Shown: positions 11,848-25,689, counted from the stretch's first letter. The stretch is DNA of 64,000 nt from Burhinus oedicnemus (GCA_008921705.1 VFFE01008422.1:2147990-2211989); one strand, 5' to 3'. The notes: generated by a model from the sequence alone, not told the origin. Made by a program: numbers and translations.

Positions 11848-14800
11848 CTGTAGCATACAAATAGAGTTTTTATGTTTAATGAGTAGAAGTTAAAAGCATT
11901 TTTCCCCCCGAGGATTATAGCATAACAATTGCAAGAGACACATAGGTGAGAGTCAGAAAGTAAGAAAGGGATCCAACAAAGTTTATTTCATTCTGAAGGT
12001 TATTGCTTGAGCAAATATGCAGGCCAAAGGAAACATAAACTGCTAAAGCATAAAAAGTTATTGCGAATATTTCAGAGCATTTGGTCTGAGAGAATTAACT
12101 GAAACGGGTTCATGCACAAATCTTATTCTGCAGATACTAAATTTACATGCTTTTTTCAAATCCGCTTTGTAACACAAATAATCATCTGGGTTTCTCTTCG
12201 ATCTATCCTTCCTCCCTCTCCAAGTTCTCTCTCTCCGTATCTAGGCCATAGAGAAATTCCTAGCACAAATGAAAACAAAAAATACTTCCCTGTTTCTCTA
12301 GTGGATATTGTAGAGTGACTCCACTTGGAAGAAACTGGGGTAAAAAGTAATTATTTTAATAGGCTTGTGTAATGTCATGGACCAGATACTAGGCCAGTCT
12401 GCCTGCTCTGAGGAGGGAGAAAATGACCTAATTCTTACTGTACTTGAACATCTGGTTCAAATACAATTCCTCTGCCTTTACTCTTTGTCAGAGGAATACT
12501 ATGGAGCACACAAACCACCCCAGCAGAAACACAGTGTGCTCTAGAGCTCCTTGGCTGAAGGATGAGTCTGGCACAATGAAGTATAAATAAGAGAAATTTA
12601 TAATCTGCTCTCTTCTGTCTATGAACTGTCAGGAATAGGGAATTACAGAACTTACTTCTGCAGGTTAGTCCCTTTTCTTTCTCAGTGTAGAAATTTTACT
12701 CTACTCATGAGTGACCTCACCCTCCTAAGAGAGTGTTTTAAAACCAGAAATTCAAACATCAACACAAATTTGCTCAGCTCGAATAGGAAACAAAGGTATA
12801 TTGTATATTTGAGCATATAATTCTTCTTTTTAATAACTGAGGCTTTCAGTGGCATAAGTTTCTGTCTGAAACAGTTGTGTTTTTTTAAGTAAAGAGAAAC
12901 AGAACTTGAGAAATCTCTAGGAGTAGAATTATTGGGTGTAATAGAAGTTTTACCACTTGGGAACTGCATTTTGTAGGGAAAATGCCTGACCTTGGTGGTA
13001 CAGACTTTTAAACTGTAATGAAGTGATCTGCACAGTTGGATGAAGCAGAAAAGGTTTCACTACATAGATTTTACAGCAAACCCTGAGTAGGAGGCCAGCA
13101 CTTGGCAAGATTCTGACCTAGTAGGACGAGCATGGTCACATCAGGGATGGCAAGGGTAATGTTTCGGACTTGAATTGCTCGGTCTTGTGGAACAGTGTTG
13201 AAAGCCATTTGCTGTCAGGGCAAGCCACAAGAGCCCTGAGACGGATAGGTCAGGGACCAAATTGACCTGCCAACCTCAAGAACAAGGAGGCAAATGAATG
13301 GTATAAAACAAGATCCTCAGCTCTAGTTTTGTTTTTCTAGCCTGCTATGCCTTGTCTGGTCTGCAAGTTAAGAATGGTATTTCCAAAACCTATTTCACAC
13401 ACAGGCCATTCATTAACTCAAAAAACTCCACTAAGTTTGGAACTCTATGCTAAACTTCTCAAGTGATGGGCTGGCAGTTTCACTGTGAACACTTATGACA
13501 GTCTTTCCCTACACTATGTCAGGATGTATAGAGAAATCCTTATGTTCAGTCAAAAATATCACTCATCTGTTGCAAAGCAAAAACAAATCAGATGGAATTA
13601 TACTTATTGAGACCACAGTAATTTTAGTTTGTGCATTTCATATATCTTTTATTGCTTCAGAACACATCAAGACTTCTTAGGATTTTTCATCTTATTGCTA
13701 GTTACTATGACCCATTCAGTATTACTACTAAGAACTGATTATAGTTCCACTGGATAGCTTATTCTTGCCTCTTATGTTAACTATATCTATACTTTAAAAG
13801 TGACATCATTTTACATTCCAAAAGGTAATTGCAATCAGTTAACGAAGTGGATACAAAGCAATATGGACTGACATCAATACCTGTTGCTAGACAGATACAA
13901 GTACGAAGGAAGCAGGGGCAAATTGCCACATTGCATGGATATTATGGAAGCCTCTGGTTAACACTTCTTGGCAAAGGGGTTCAAAAGTAGAGTGGGGAAA
14001 AAAAGGATAAAAATATGGTGACTATCTAAGAAAGGGACAGAGCTGCTGAGTCTTCAGTGGCAGTTTTCAGGATACTGGAAGGAAAGTTCTGGAATACTTA
14101 GGAGAATCACAGTTCCAAAGGATATCTTTTGTGTGCTTCACCCTTAAAATAATTTTTCTGATAGAAATGCAAAGTGTTCAGAAAATGACATCCAGAAGAG
14201 ACTGCACTGTTCTGGGACACCTTTGCTTTTTAAAAGCTTTGACAGGACTATCAATTGTCCTCTGTTCACTGTGGGGAGTACCTCAACTGTGCACCGACAA
14301 GTGTGATGTGAATATCTGAACCCAAGCCTTGAAATGTCCCACAACACACCACTCACTTAAAACACTGAAAGCTTTTCTGTAGTCACAATTAGGTAAAGTT
14401 ACATAGGTGTAGGTGTAGCTCCAACCTAACCAATGAAGCATGGCAGCTCTGTTTTCTTTCTTTCCACAAACAGTCAGCTTGATAGAGTTTGTAGTCGCTG
14501 TTACATAATGAGGAATATAAATTCAGCCCACTGAAAGGTACAACTTCAGCAGATCTTCCTAGTTCTTAGATGAGTAAAAAGATTGTGTACTACTTTTCCT
14601 CATCATAACCCAAGCTTATGAGAAATGAGTTACAAGCACTTTGGGAAAGGCCTTTGAAATTGTAAGTTCAAGAATTCAAATTAACTTGAACTTACTGTTC
14701 GAAGAAATTATGTTTTTTTGATGGCAATAAAATAAAAAAATAGGGGTTTTGAGGGTTTTTTGATTCAGCCTGCAGACTAAATCATAATGATGGAAATTAC

Positions 14801-16680
14801 CCATTCCACTGCAACACCTCTTGTGTAGGTCTGATAAGTAAGCTTCATCTGATTGCTGTTGAACAACAGGGCAGAAACACTTAAGAAGTACTCAGCCAGT
14901 ACTGGATAACTCCACAAATTTTAAAAAACTTGGAGGGCATAAGGTCTCATGTGATTAGTATCAGTTGCAGACTAGACAAGTAGTTAAATATCCCTGATCC
15001 TAGGTCTCAGTGTATGAACCGGCATACTTTGGACTGGCCAAACAGAATTCACGTACACATCTCAAGAATCCATTCACTAGTGCAGAACAGCTGATAAAAA
15101 TATAGCTCTGGCCATGACACAGCTGATTTCTCAAATGGGACTTATAGAGACATTTCTACTCTTTGCAATTCAAGAACGAAACAAAAGAATCAGAAAGGAT
15201 TGGATGCTTTTGTTCAGGAACTGCATTAAAAAACAATGAGTGCATCACTCCAGTGCTTATGAATAAAACTCTGCAGCTGTGAATTGGAAATGACACAGTG
15301 ACACCAAATCTAACAAAGCAGGTTCTCTTTCTCAGAGAGCAGTTCATGGGTGATACTGTCTTACATATCATTAGTGTTAGCTTAGTTAACTTATATATAT
15401 GTATGTGTGGAATGATATTCCTATTGTTGCAGATTGATAAAAAAGCTAACAATGGCTTTTTCATTAGTATTTCTGGTTGAACTTCAATTTGATGTTTCAC
15501 AGGCACCTTTTCAGCTTATATTAGTAAATTGGGAATATCATGCAGCACTCCGAAAACCTCATACATTTTTCTTTAGTTCTGCCAGTTACGTATTCATGGC
15601 ATGTAGCACCCTGCATGCCTTTGAATAGGATTTTCTAGCAGAAAGGTTGGAAGTTTTCTCCTGAAGTCAAGCAAGGCTGACTAGCATGAGCTACATATCA
15701 CTGCATGTACAGTGGTCTGGGTAACAGGACAATAAAATTTCCTTTTTATTTAACTATTGTTTAAATCCAGAGTCCTTTCTGCCTCATACTTTAAAAACTG
15801 CAAGTTTAATTCTGCAGATTGTTTTCTGACAAAGGGAGCTTTGTCTTAATACAACCAAGGTACAGAGTAGGAGATTACTCCTTGTATTCTTACAAGATAC
15901 AGAGAATAGGCAAAATGACCATGGATTTGCTTGTCCAGTAAAAAGGAATACGAGAAAAGAGTCCACTAGAGGAGTCTGTTAAAAATCACAGATACTATGT
16001 GACACCTTGTGGTGTGTACACTTGTAAATTATGGGGTAGGCTGACATTTTATGCTCTCATACTAAAAAGCTGTTGTAAGCCTGTCCTGTTTTCACATCAA
16101 CATACTTTTTTTCTTCCGCTAGGATTTAATTCTCACTGGTTAAACTTCTCAGGTATCCATAGCTAAGGTAATCTAGATGTGCCATTCTTCCCCTTATTAG
16201 AGACTGGCTATACTAGCGTGGCACTTTTATCATAATATAGCCACATCCACAATGAGAGGAAAGCAGGAGGCAGAGAGTTTGCATTGATTCAAAGGTATCT
16301 TTCTAGTGAAAGGAATACCACTTTCTATGCATGGGTAAGGCCTTAATAGGATAACCCCTAAGCAGGTTTGATAGCATCTAGTTGATGGACCCACTTACCG
16401 TTTGCTTTAAAATATGAATAAAACAGCTCTAACTACTCTAAGCTTGATTTTTATAGCAAAGATTATAATTTTATAGTAAAGAATATCTTTATGAAAGCAA
16501 TCAGTACAGCAAGTGCTATTTCTTTTCAGGTTAATAATTCTGATTTGCAAAAATGCAAATGTATCTCTAAGACTATAAAGTCATTTATTTTGCTAAACCA
16601 AACTGAATAACAAAATACTGCATGACAAAGACCTTATTAGCCACAATCCTCAATGAGCTTTGGCTAAGACATTTTAGTCG

Positions 16681-16693
16681 CCACTAGGTGGCA
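16681..16693 (+). promoter_or_regulatory. Candidate CTCF site in SYK intron 7
   Basis: CCACTAGGTGGCA fits every position of the CTCF core CCACYAGRKGGCR. It stands in AT-rich intronic DNA, 1.6 kb downstream of alternative exon 7 in transcription direction. Binding is inferred. Confidence 0.5.
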
Positions 16694-17527
16694 CGAGTTC
16701 ATTTAAATTATTGCCTAAGTTGCCAGTTTTACATTAGTGAGTAAAACAGCTTGAAAAATTTTGATATAGTCTAAATTTATATCCAAATAACCAGTTCGTG
16801 AAATTTAAAAAAACCCGTAATTTTCAAGACTGAATAAATATAACAGCATAAATTTTCTGTTTTACTGTCTGAAAGTTTTTGACATGAGAGAAGTAACTGC
16901 CTAGCTAACCAGGACTTTTGTTTAGAGTCTAAAATTCAGCAGTATGATGAAATTTGTGGGTTTGAGTATTCAGGGTATATGTAAATGGTGATCAAACCAG
17001 ATTTCTGAAATTGTTTTCTTAAATGATTGGTCTTTCTCTGCCAATAGCTTCAGTCTGTACTCTGTGTATGTTCCTCAGAAGGAACAAAATAGGTATTTGA
17101 CTGCAGAAAGCAACCAGAGAGAAGCACAGGTTTTACCAGGTGAACAGACAGCAGAGTGACCAAAGACGTGTCAGGAGAATTCAGATCCCACACTTGCTTT
17201 TCTGAACAAAACCGAAATACTTCTGTCTACTATGTGATGGTATGGCAATTTTTTTCAGATGGCTTTAGAACATGTCCTGACACTGTATATGCATTTGTAC
17301 AAGATGACAGCATGTTAAAAACGAGACGTGGGTCCTGTAAGAGTATACAGATGACAACAGTTATTGGTACTTCAGTATAAAAGTGAACTGAAGTTATAAA
17401 AAATGAATAATTGTTATTTACCAGGATTATCAAATACAGTATATGTCAAACATAGTTTTTCACTCTGAAGAGCAGCATACTTCTAAGGCTTTTTATGCCT
17501 GCTCATTTTTGTTGAAGAGCAACTGGA

Positions 17528-17550
17528 AATAAATAAATAAATAAACAAAA
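17528..17550. repeat. AAAT tetranucleotide repeat
   Basis: AATAAATAAATAAATAAACA run in intron 7. Confidence 0.75.
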
Positions 17551-18290
17551 AGAGAGACTCATGGGTGGAACAGGGACACACATGTTATTCTCAGCATGCA
17601 AACAAAGCTCATAACTACATGCTTCACAACTACACCAGTTACTGGACAGCATAATTTTCTGGCCATGCAGCAGCATTTTCATTAGTACAGGGCTGGGTTC
17701 CCCTTGTCTCCATGACATCTTATCACTTTTCCCATTCTGCTTAGTCTTGTGACATCTTACACTTGCCTAAATGTAATTAACATCAATGTATAACAAGATT
17801 TGTGCACACAGGTTCTGTCAGAATATATTTTGTGGTTGTTATTAACAAATTGTTCCCTAAATGTGCTCAGTAACAGCATTGTGTAAGCAAGCTAATTTTC
17901 TGATTAGGACTGCTAGTTCAGAGTAGAGACATCATTTTGTTCTGCTATAAGTGACTTTTTTTGAAAAACATTTTATCATTTACATTCTATTTGCACACAT
18001 ATTGAGATCTGCACTAATATTTTGGGATGTGAGAAATTACTTAAAAATAGTCCCTCAATTTTAAAAACTTCTTTAAAACCATTGCTTTAGTTATAAAATC
18101 AAGGCCATAATTATGCAGACGATTAGGAAAGAAGCAGAAAGCTTACAAAATCTTCACAATTTGATTGTTAGTAGCCAAGACACACATTTAGTAACAGCAA
18201 GCCAAAAGGGGAGAAAATAAAAAGAGTGAAATTAGTCAAGCGTAAATCCTTTTAACTCAGTCAAAAACCTAAAAAGACTATATGAGGCAC

Positions 18291-18359
18291 CTTTTTGCTG
18301 CCAGCCTTTGGAAAGGTGTACGATTTGAGTCTTGAGATAATTCCACCTCCTGCCCAACT
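18291..18359 (-). CDS. SYK: SYK coding exon 7: alternative 23-residue linker insert (long isoform)
   Basis: 69 bases, phase 0 on both sides, residues 283-305, reading SWAGGGIISRLKSYTFPK then AGSKK. It aligns along its whole length with the mammalian insert that distinguishes SYK(L) from SYK(S, also SYKB). From the literature on the mammalian gene, this insert affects coupling to immune receptors and nuclear entry. The acceptor TTTCTAG|AGT has a modest pyrimidine tract, and the donor AAG|GTGCCT is poor at +3 to +6, which fits a skippable cassette. Skipping gives a 613-residue protein in frame. Y296 is kept; the next residue is Thr where human has Ser297. Confidence 0.9.
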
Positions 18360-21300
18360 CTAGAAACCACAATGCCAAAGAGGAACAGTAAATGTGTCAG
18401 CAAAATAGCTAAAGGTATTTTACAAAACAGACATAGTATACAAGAACAAAACACTCCCAGCCTTTCTCTTACATGTGCCTGCAAGTACACATATGATGCA
18501 TTAAACAAACGTAGTATAGGGAATCTTACTAATAAATTTTCTTTCAACTACATTACTCTCAAACCATCTTAAATTTGTAGATATACCTTAAGGCAGTTTT
18601 TAAATTCAAGCACATTGCTCTATCCCCAGATCTTTTCCACAGTATATTTCTCCTGCCTCTTTTACTGAACTTCAGACACCTCACAACATATTTAGTAATG
18701 TAAATTGGTTGATAACTTTAGTGTCTTGAGTACAACTAATGTATTGAGGAAGATTTGAAGAACATCTTGGTCTTACAACAAAAAATGTCATTACTGAAGC
18801 AAAAAGCACACAAACTGATATTAATTCCAAACAAAAATAAACAGGCTTTAGATTTTACATATGTTCTGTATAAAAATACTTTTAAAAGAAATGAAAATAT
18901 GTCTTACAATAATATATTAATTTAATTAAATGTGACTAATTAGCATTTCTAGGGGTCACTGAGAGATCATACCTGCCTAATTAAAACTGATGCAGTACCT
19001 GTTGACCAAGTGTTTAGGCTGATGCTGAGGTTGAAATAATCTGAGCCACATTCTCAGCCACTTTAAACAGCCTTTGAACTGACTTAGAATTAGACATTCT
19101 GAACTTTTCAATAATAACCCATTTGGACTTTTTTTTTTTTTCTGAAAAGATAGCTTTAGTAATTGATAGGATTGGTATTTTTCTTAGCTTTCTTTAAAAA
19201 AAAAAGTCTGATTTCAAGTAAAAAAGGTATCTTTTGTTTAAAAGCACCAAGGAACCAAGGATAGCTATGCAGTCCCTATTGCCGCTGGAAGAACAGAAAC
19301 CTTTTTGATGCTTGACAGTCTTCTTAGCTGTGATACATAAAAATTCTGTTATTGCATATTGAAAAAGCTTACTGAATCCACTGTTTTCTTTTACCTCACA
19401 AAATTTGCTTGCATTATTGGGAATAAATGAAACCTTAAGCACTTCTTGGCTCTAGTTTTGCAACAGATCAATTCTCTAAGAGGTTAAGTGATCTTTTCCA
19501 CATGGTGAGCATGGCTCATATTTTTCCGACACGAATGTCTCCTAGCATTGACAAAGCAGCCACCTGTACTGCCTTGATGGTAATATTGCTTAACTCAAAG
19601 GTTTGTATTAGACATAGAAAAGCATGCTAGGAGGAATACTTAATTAGGGACAGCAACAGTACTAGTCTAAAGTTAGGCTGTACTCATAAGGTTTAGGTCT
19701 GTTATTACTATCTGATAAACTGTGGCTGAACAAATAAAATACCAAAAAGGGTTAAGTGGTGAATTTGAGAAGTGGCCAGAAGTTGGCAGCTTCACTCTAA
19801 TGTCAACAACTGATTTTAGGCTCATATCAAATGCTCCTCTGCAGGTTTAAATACATATTGGGATTATGTGCAGGGAGAAAAAAGTAATTTACAAAGTCAA
19901 ACGAGATCAAAATCACCCTAAATCAAGTTATGTAGCCTCTGGTGAAAGGCAAGAAAAGTTCCTAGTCCACACATGTGCTGAGATAATTAAGAAGGAGTAA
20001 ACCACCATGTTCTGCATGCAGAAATTATCTCCAATAGAGACTTTCAGCAGAAAGTCCTTCCTTTTGTAGGGAAGCATATTAGTATCACTAAAAAGAAGAT
20101 GTCCAGATTACAGAAATGGGGACGAGAAACAGTAACATTTTGTTACTCTAAGTTTGTTCTTGGCACATTAGCAAATACTACACAAATCCCTTCTCTGATG
20201 CTGTAAATTCTACTCTAAGCCCATACACACTAACAGTTTGCAGTTAAATTAGTTGGACAGTCTGCCTTGCATATCATCCAGTAGATCTTTCTCCAGCGGT
20301 CACACGTTCTCTTAGCCTCAAAGCAATGTCAGCTTTGGGCACGTTCTCCACTAAGGCTTTGGAATCTCACCAGTGTATTTCAGGCATTAATGTATATAAA
20401 AATAAAAAATTATTGAAAAATTGGTCTGGATGGGAACACCAGTATTAGTTTGTCCCTTAGAAAAGGCCATTCCCCTCCTTCTTCAGCTGTTAATCATGTT
20501 CTATTACACTACTCTCTCTCTTTTGCTTCTTTATTCTAATCCATCTTTTCCCACAAGTCATGGTAATTCCTGTTGCCTTGCTCTGGATTATCTCCTGTTG
20601 GACAACATTCTTCAGTGTAGTGCCAAAAACCAGTGAAAGTATTCCAGCTGAGACCTTACCTGTGTTGAATAAGTTGGAAACACTTTTGATGTTTCCATTT
20701 CTTCTACCAGCATGATGGTTGCTGGTCCTTGTTCCTGTTCTAATCCATTACAGGCATCATATCCTCTGAAAAAGTGTCGCTTCTCCCCATCCTGTGTTCT
20801 ACAGCTGACTATTAGAAGTGCAATATCTTGCACTAGTTTCTATTAAACTTCACCCTGTTTTTTCCAGGACATGTCTCCAATTCATCACAATTATTTTGAG
20901 TCCCAATTCAAATATTCACAATCCCAATTCACATGTTTTGGCAATCGATTTTGTAAAATAAAAAATATGCAGTACTTCAGAAATGTCAGAAACTCTTAAA
21001 TCTTCATTATGTTGGTGTATATAATGTGAAGATAAATTGCACATCCTCTGTATAGGACTTTGTGATTGTATTTGCTCTTTTCAGGATGTATTTTTGTTTT
21101 TGCAATCTGAATTCATTGTATTTCAGGCTCTGATTACGAAAAAAGCTACATGAGTGGTCTTCAGTGACTTACAGCTTCTGCACAAAGATATTAATGTATG
21201 AGAACCTGGCAATATTAACTGGAATCTTTGAGCTCCATAAACAGCAGTATTAATTTAAAATTTTCCACTTTCTATTTTTATGTTTATACTACAGGAAAGT

Positions 21301-23108
21301 AACTTAGCAGGCTTGTTTTATAAACCTCCTAAAGAAAACACAAAATTCAGATTTCCGTTTTAAGAAGTTCAGAATGTCAAACATATTGTAGCTTTAAACA
21401 ATATTTTAGGAGAATATTTGCAAAATATGCACTCAATGCATTTCACTCATATCTTCGGTGCTTTTCCCTTTATCCATCAGAACGAGTCTTAAATGTAACT
21501 ACTACTGATCAGTCCTGAAAACAGTAATGGTTGTATGCAAAATGTGCAAGTGAATAAGTGTATTTAAGTCAGCTACTTGCTAGACCAGTACATGTTCAAG
21601 GGTGGAATTAATCTCACCTAACTATGGCTACCTAAAAGCAAGGTATATAGTCTTGACTAATCACCTAGGCCCCTTCTGAGTGGAAAGACATAGGCACATA
21701 TTGGTGGAAAGTCATTCCACCATTTTTAGGCTGAAGTGACATGTGGACAGGTATGTGTCTCTCTCTTGCTTCAAAACTCCTCAAAAGTGAGCCTTTCTGA
21801 TTTGCTGAATTACTGGCTCTTCAGTTGAGTTCATTAACGTTAGGCAAGACCAATCATACCCTGTTAGCATGACTGAGTCTTTCACCTGTAAAGCATCATG
21901 AACAACTAGTGTGGTATTGCTGCTATGGATGGATGAAATGAGAAGAGGTTGGCTCATTTACTTTCATTGCACAGTCCTAAACATCAGTCAGCTTAGACAG
22001 ATACACATTAGTTTTGTTAATACTACTTTGATAAGTTAAATACCTAAACTAAGATTTATTGAATTTACTTTCATTTACACTTAAACTACAAATTTTTTGA
22101 TGGATAAACTAAAACCTATATGGTATTTCCACACTGAATGTGCTTGCTCAATCACTATAACTGCATGTATACCAGATAGCATACATGTGGTCTCACGTGC
22201 TTAAATTTCATGGTTGTCGTCGTAAATGGCATAGGTCTAAACTTCAGGACAACATTTAAAAAGAAATGACACCAATTTTGGTTGTGTAATTTCCAATGAT
22301 TAAAAAGGGCACCTGATTTTCAGACAGTGGTGGTATGAGAATGGTTGTTCACGGACCCACAGGGACTCAACAGTACTGAAATAAATGTAATTGCCTATTT
22401 GAACAAAAACATTTTTTTCTGTAATATTGGGCTGCATCAAGATAATGACCTAGATGATTAGGCTCTCCAGGGAGTGGTGAAACAACTAAATTAAACTCTC
22501 TATTTCAGATGAGATCAACCACAGCTGAATGAGATGGTGTTATGTATCACACCTCAGGTAGCTCCTCTAATCAATGGACGCTAAGAACTTAGCCACTTAC
22601 AATCACAGATGGGCTTGCTCACTCCTCATGGATTTGATGAAGGAACTTCCCCTAATTTCACTGCTCAAGGAATCAAACCCTTGTGCAAAGTTTACTGTTA
22701 ACCGCACACATCAAATATGAAAATTAATTGAACCTCCACTTCTGCTTCAGTCAGCAGATTCCCAAAATGGAAAACGTAAACAAAGTAGTATCTCTCCTCC
22801 TAGTGTTGATAGAGGAGAACTATAGAACATGATCATTAATAAAGCATCTTGCATATGAAAAAATACGGATTTTCACACACATATGTATAAAACAAGTTCA
22901 CAAAATTAAGTTATGAATAGCTTATGCAAAACACTGATGAAAGCAATAACCATGCTAGAATATGTTAAGTTTATTCTTTACAACTTACTGCTTATATCCC
23001 TAGAAAAACAAATTCACTGCAAATTCCATGCATTAGGATTCCTAGAGCAGTATGTGACTGTAAGCCTTCTCAAATGAATGCTACTACTATATCTCCACCT
23101 ACTCTTAC
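18360..23108 (-). other. SYK: SYK intron 6 (before alternative exon 7)
   Basis: 4.7 kb, AT-rich. TCCCAATTCA is repeated at 20900-20932. Nothing else recognised. Confidence 0.75.
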
Positions 23109-23158
23109 CTTAGAAGGGGTTCCAGGAAGAGGAGGACGAGTGTTAAAAACCACATTAT
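23109..23158 (-). CDS. SYK: SYK coding exon 6: short interdomain B exon
   Basis: 50 bases, phase 1 in and phase 0 out, completing D266 and encoding NVVFNTRPPLPGTPSK (267-282). The proline stretch RPPLPG matches mammalian GRPQLPG. Acceptor TTCTTTTACAG|AT; donor AAG|GTAAGA is strong. Found by frame and motif rather than length. Confidence 0.92.
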
Positions 23159-24170
23159 CTGTAAAAGAATGAAATGTAGACGGATACTGAGTAAGGTGAG
23201 AAATGTGTAAGAACACAAAATTTTACATAGGGGACCAAATCCCTACTTTTTAAATTATATTGCAGTGTTTCTCCTGGCCCATCTGCTCTGCTTTTGTCTC
23301 TAATGTGCAGCAGGCTCTGGTACTTGCTGCCACAGAGAGAAAGTATGTTCAGTACCTAAATGATTCAAAGGAGTGGAAAAAATACAGGCATATCCTCTCA
23401 GCATGGCACTGGTATCCCATTAGATTGCCAGAAGAAGGCCTTAGAGACAGAACACCACTTCTGCAACACCACGAGTTAGAGAAGGATCAGGCAGAAGCAT
23501 CTTTTTTCCCCTGGCAGTCAGGGCAAGGAGGACAACGCCTCATCAGTATTTAACGTGACATTAAAGAAGACACAAGCCAAAGAGCACACTGGATCTCAGA
23601 ACACTCCCAGCCCAAGCCCTTCCCCTGCCTTCGCCTAGGTTATCAAGGAATGCCTCTCTGACACCCGTTTTCAGCATTGGGTGTAGCCAGTCCCTTCTTC
23701 TGCCCTGCTCTCCTCAACGTAGGAAGTAACCCATCTACCAGCAACTCACCTGTTGCATGCACCTCTCACTGCATCCAGCCTGAATGCCTATAGCAGCACT
23801 GCTGACGTGCTGGCCTCAGCTTAGAGTAAGGACCGTAGGAGGACTGCTGGGATGACCACCTTGTCAGTGTGTGTGGGCCACGTAACACACACTGCCACTC
23901 TCAGCAGCAAAGCACATTTCTGATCTGACATTAATTTAGAGCCAGCAATAACTGGAATTGGTAGCCTCTCTTAAGCTACCTTAAACCTCCATCCTGCATG
24001 GTCTGGCAGATCTTAACTAATTTGAAAAGTTGGAAATTTAACATTTAAATTTTTTTTACACAAATTTAATCTACTGTAATTTGCACCCATCTACATGGCA
24101 AGTGGAAAAAATGCACGTATCTTTATCATCGTTAGCATGGCTAATAGGTATCATAATAGGAATAACTCAC
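23159..24170 (-). other. SYK: SYK intron 5
   Basis: 1.0 kb with a locally GC-richer centre (23400-23900). No feature recognised. Confidence 0.8.
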
Positions 24171-24252
24171 CATTTTCTGAGCCAAGTTGTGGACAGGGAA
24201 TGGTAAGAACCCTTAGTAATCCATCTGGTTTGTATGAATAATGCTCAACTAA
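24171..24252 (-). CDS. SYK: SYK coding exon 5: end of C-SH2
   Basis: 82 bases, phase 0 in and phase 1 out, residues 239-265 plus the first base of codon 266. [20 protein letters not shown] closes the C-SH2 fold; PQLGSEN opens interdomain B. Acceptor TTCTGGTAG|TTA; donor AATG|GTGAGT. Confidence 0.95.
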
Positions 24253-25689
24253 CTACCAGAATGAGAGTGAAAAAAAAAAAAAAGAGAGAAAAAGATATGA
24301 GAAGGTAAGGGAGGCATAATAAAATATATTGTCTCTTTAAAATTGTGTCCATATGTACAATAATTGGTGTATATTACAGCAAATGAACTGGGCATACAGC
24401 AGATCTTTACTGCATGTGTTCTTACCTCATCTTTACTTCTCTTTAGCAGGGGTGTGTGTTTCTGAAGTAACCTTGTGGATGAACCTGGAACCTGACCCAG
24501 GAACTGGATTTGTAAGACTCAGCACTCCACGTCTGGTTCTGCTACTAATCAGCTTTGTAACTCTGAGCAAATCACTTCTTTTTATACCTCTGAGTTCCTG
24601 CTTACTTTATTTATTTATTTGTTTGTTTGTTTGTTTATTCAAGATGAGCATAACAATGCAGGAATTGTCCTAATATGCAATGCTTTCTTCAGACCTCAAA
24701 ATCGCAATGGGATGTAAGCAGTTAATAAATGCATAGCATCAATAGTTGTGGCCATTTGTGTTCCTGGATTGTCCTCTCTATGCCATTTTATTAGAGGTTT
24801 CTTACTGCTATTTTGGCTTTGATGTACTTGGATAGAAAGGAGGGGCTCTGTGAGTGAAAGGGTTGCAGACATTAAAAAAACTTGTAAGACAGCGTAGCTG
24901 CTTTTAAATTTCCAGTGACTCTAAGAAAGAAATATGCAGAACATTTGCAGGAAGGGCTAAGAATTAATATATGGAAGTAAAGACTCACATTTTAGATTTG
25001 TGACTCATTTTACTTGTTTTAATAGAATTTTAAGCAAGAGGACATAAGAGATTTCTGCAGGTTTTTTTAATTCCCTTAGCATCTTCAATTTATGCAGTCA
25101 TTTCTCCAGTATTCAGTATTATTACCAACTATGGCACAGTCAACTACGCATTCCTTAATTGCTTAATCTTTACCAGGGTTCAGACACATTTTGGTGCTAA
25201 CCCTCAGCAAACTATGCTTTTTAAGCCTTGAAGGTAGAGAATTTCAAAGCTAAACAATGCAGTATGTACAGCATCCTGAACCAACCCCTTTGTGCTTCCT
25301 AGAATTCTGTTTATTGCTGTCATAAAGGACATTAGCAAAAGACTAAACCTAGCACAGCTATTATTGATTATGGTCATTTGCAAATGCAAACAGTCTTGCA
25401 TTCTAGAGAATGTTCAACTAACTGAATAATAATTACAGCAATTTTGAACTCGTCCAAACTGCAACATCACATTTAAAAATTACTAAACTCTTTACACTTA
25501 CATAGCTTTCTACATTAACATGTATTTTTTTGATGTATAGAAACCACATAAAGTTGGAAACACATGACAAACAATCTGCCAAAATCTGCAGTTTAGCTAA
25601 AGACTGTTACCGCACAGTAAAGTAAAACAGCTGCCTTAGTTATATGGAAACACGATGACAGATATCCATGTGATTCAAATTTAACAGAC
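24253..25689 (-). other. SYK: SYK intron 4
   Basis: 1.4 kb; only the TTTA/TTTG repeat and an A-rich run (24270-24284) just before exon 5 stand out. Confidence 0.8.
24606..24639. repeat. TTTA/TTTG tetranucleotide repeat
   Basis: TTTATTTATTTATTTG then TTTG repeats and a final TTTATT. Intron 4, 0.35 kb before exon 5. Confidence 0.8.

Larger units (their letters stand above)
11848..18290 (-). other. SYK: SYK intron 7 (after alternative exon 7)
   Basis: 6.4 kb, AT-rich, with the candidate CTCF site and an AAAT repeat. No further exon was found when reading the minus strand. Confidence 0.75.

Noticed and set aside
23260..23553. 97-codon plus-strand frame next to SYK exon 6
   Set aside because: No recognised domain, lies within intron 5, and has no splice or promoter context.
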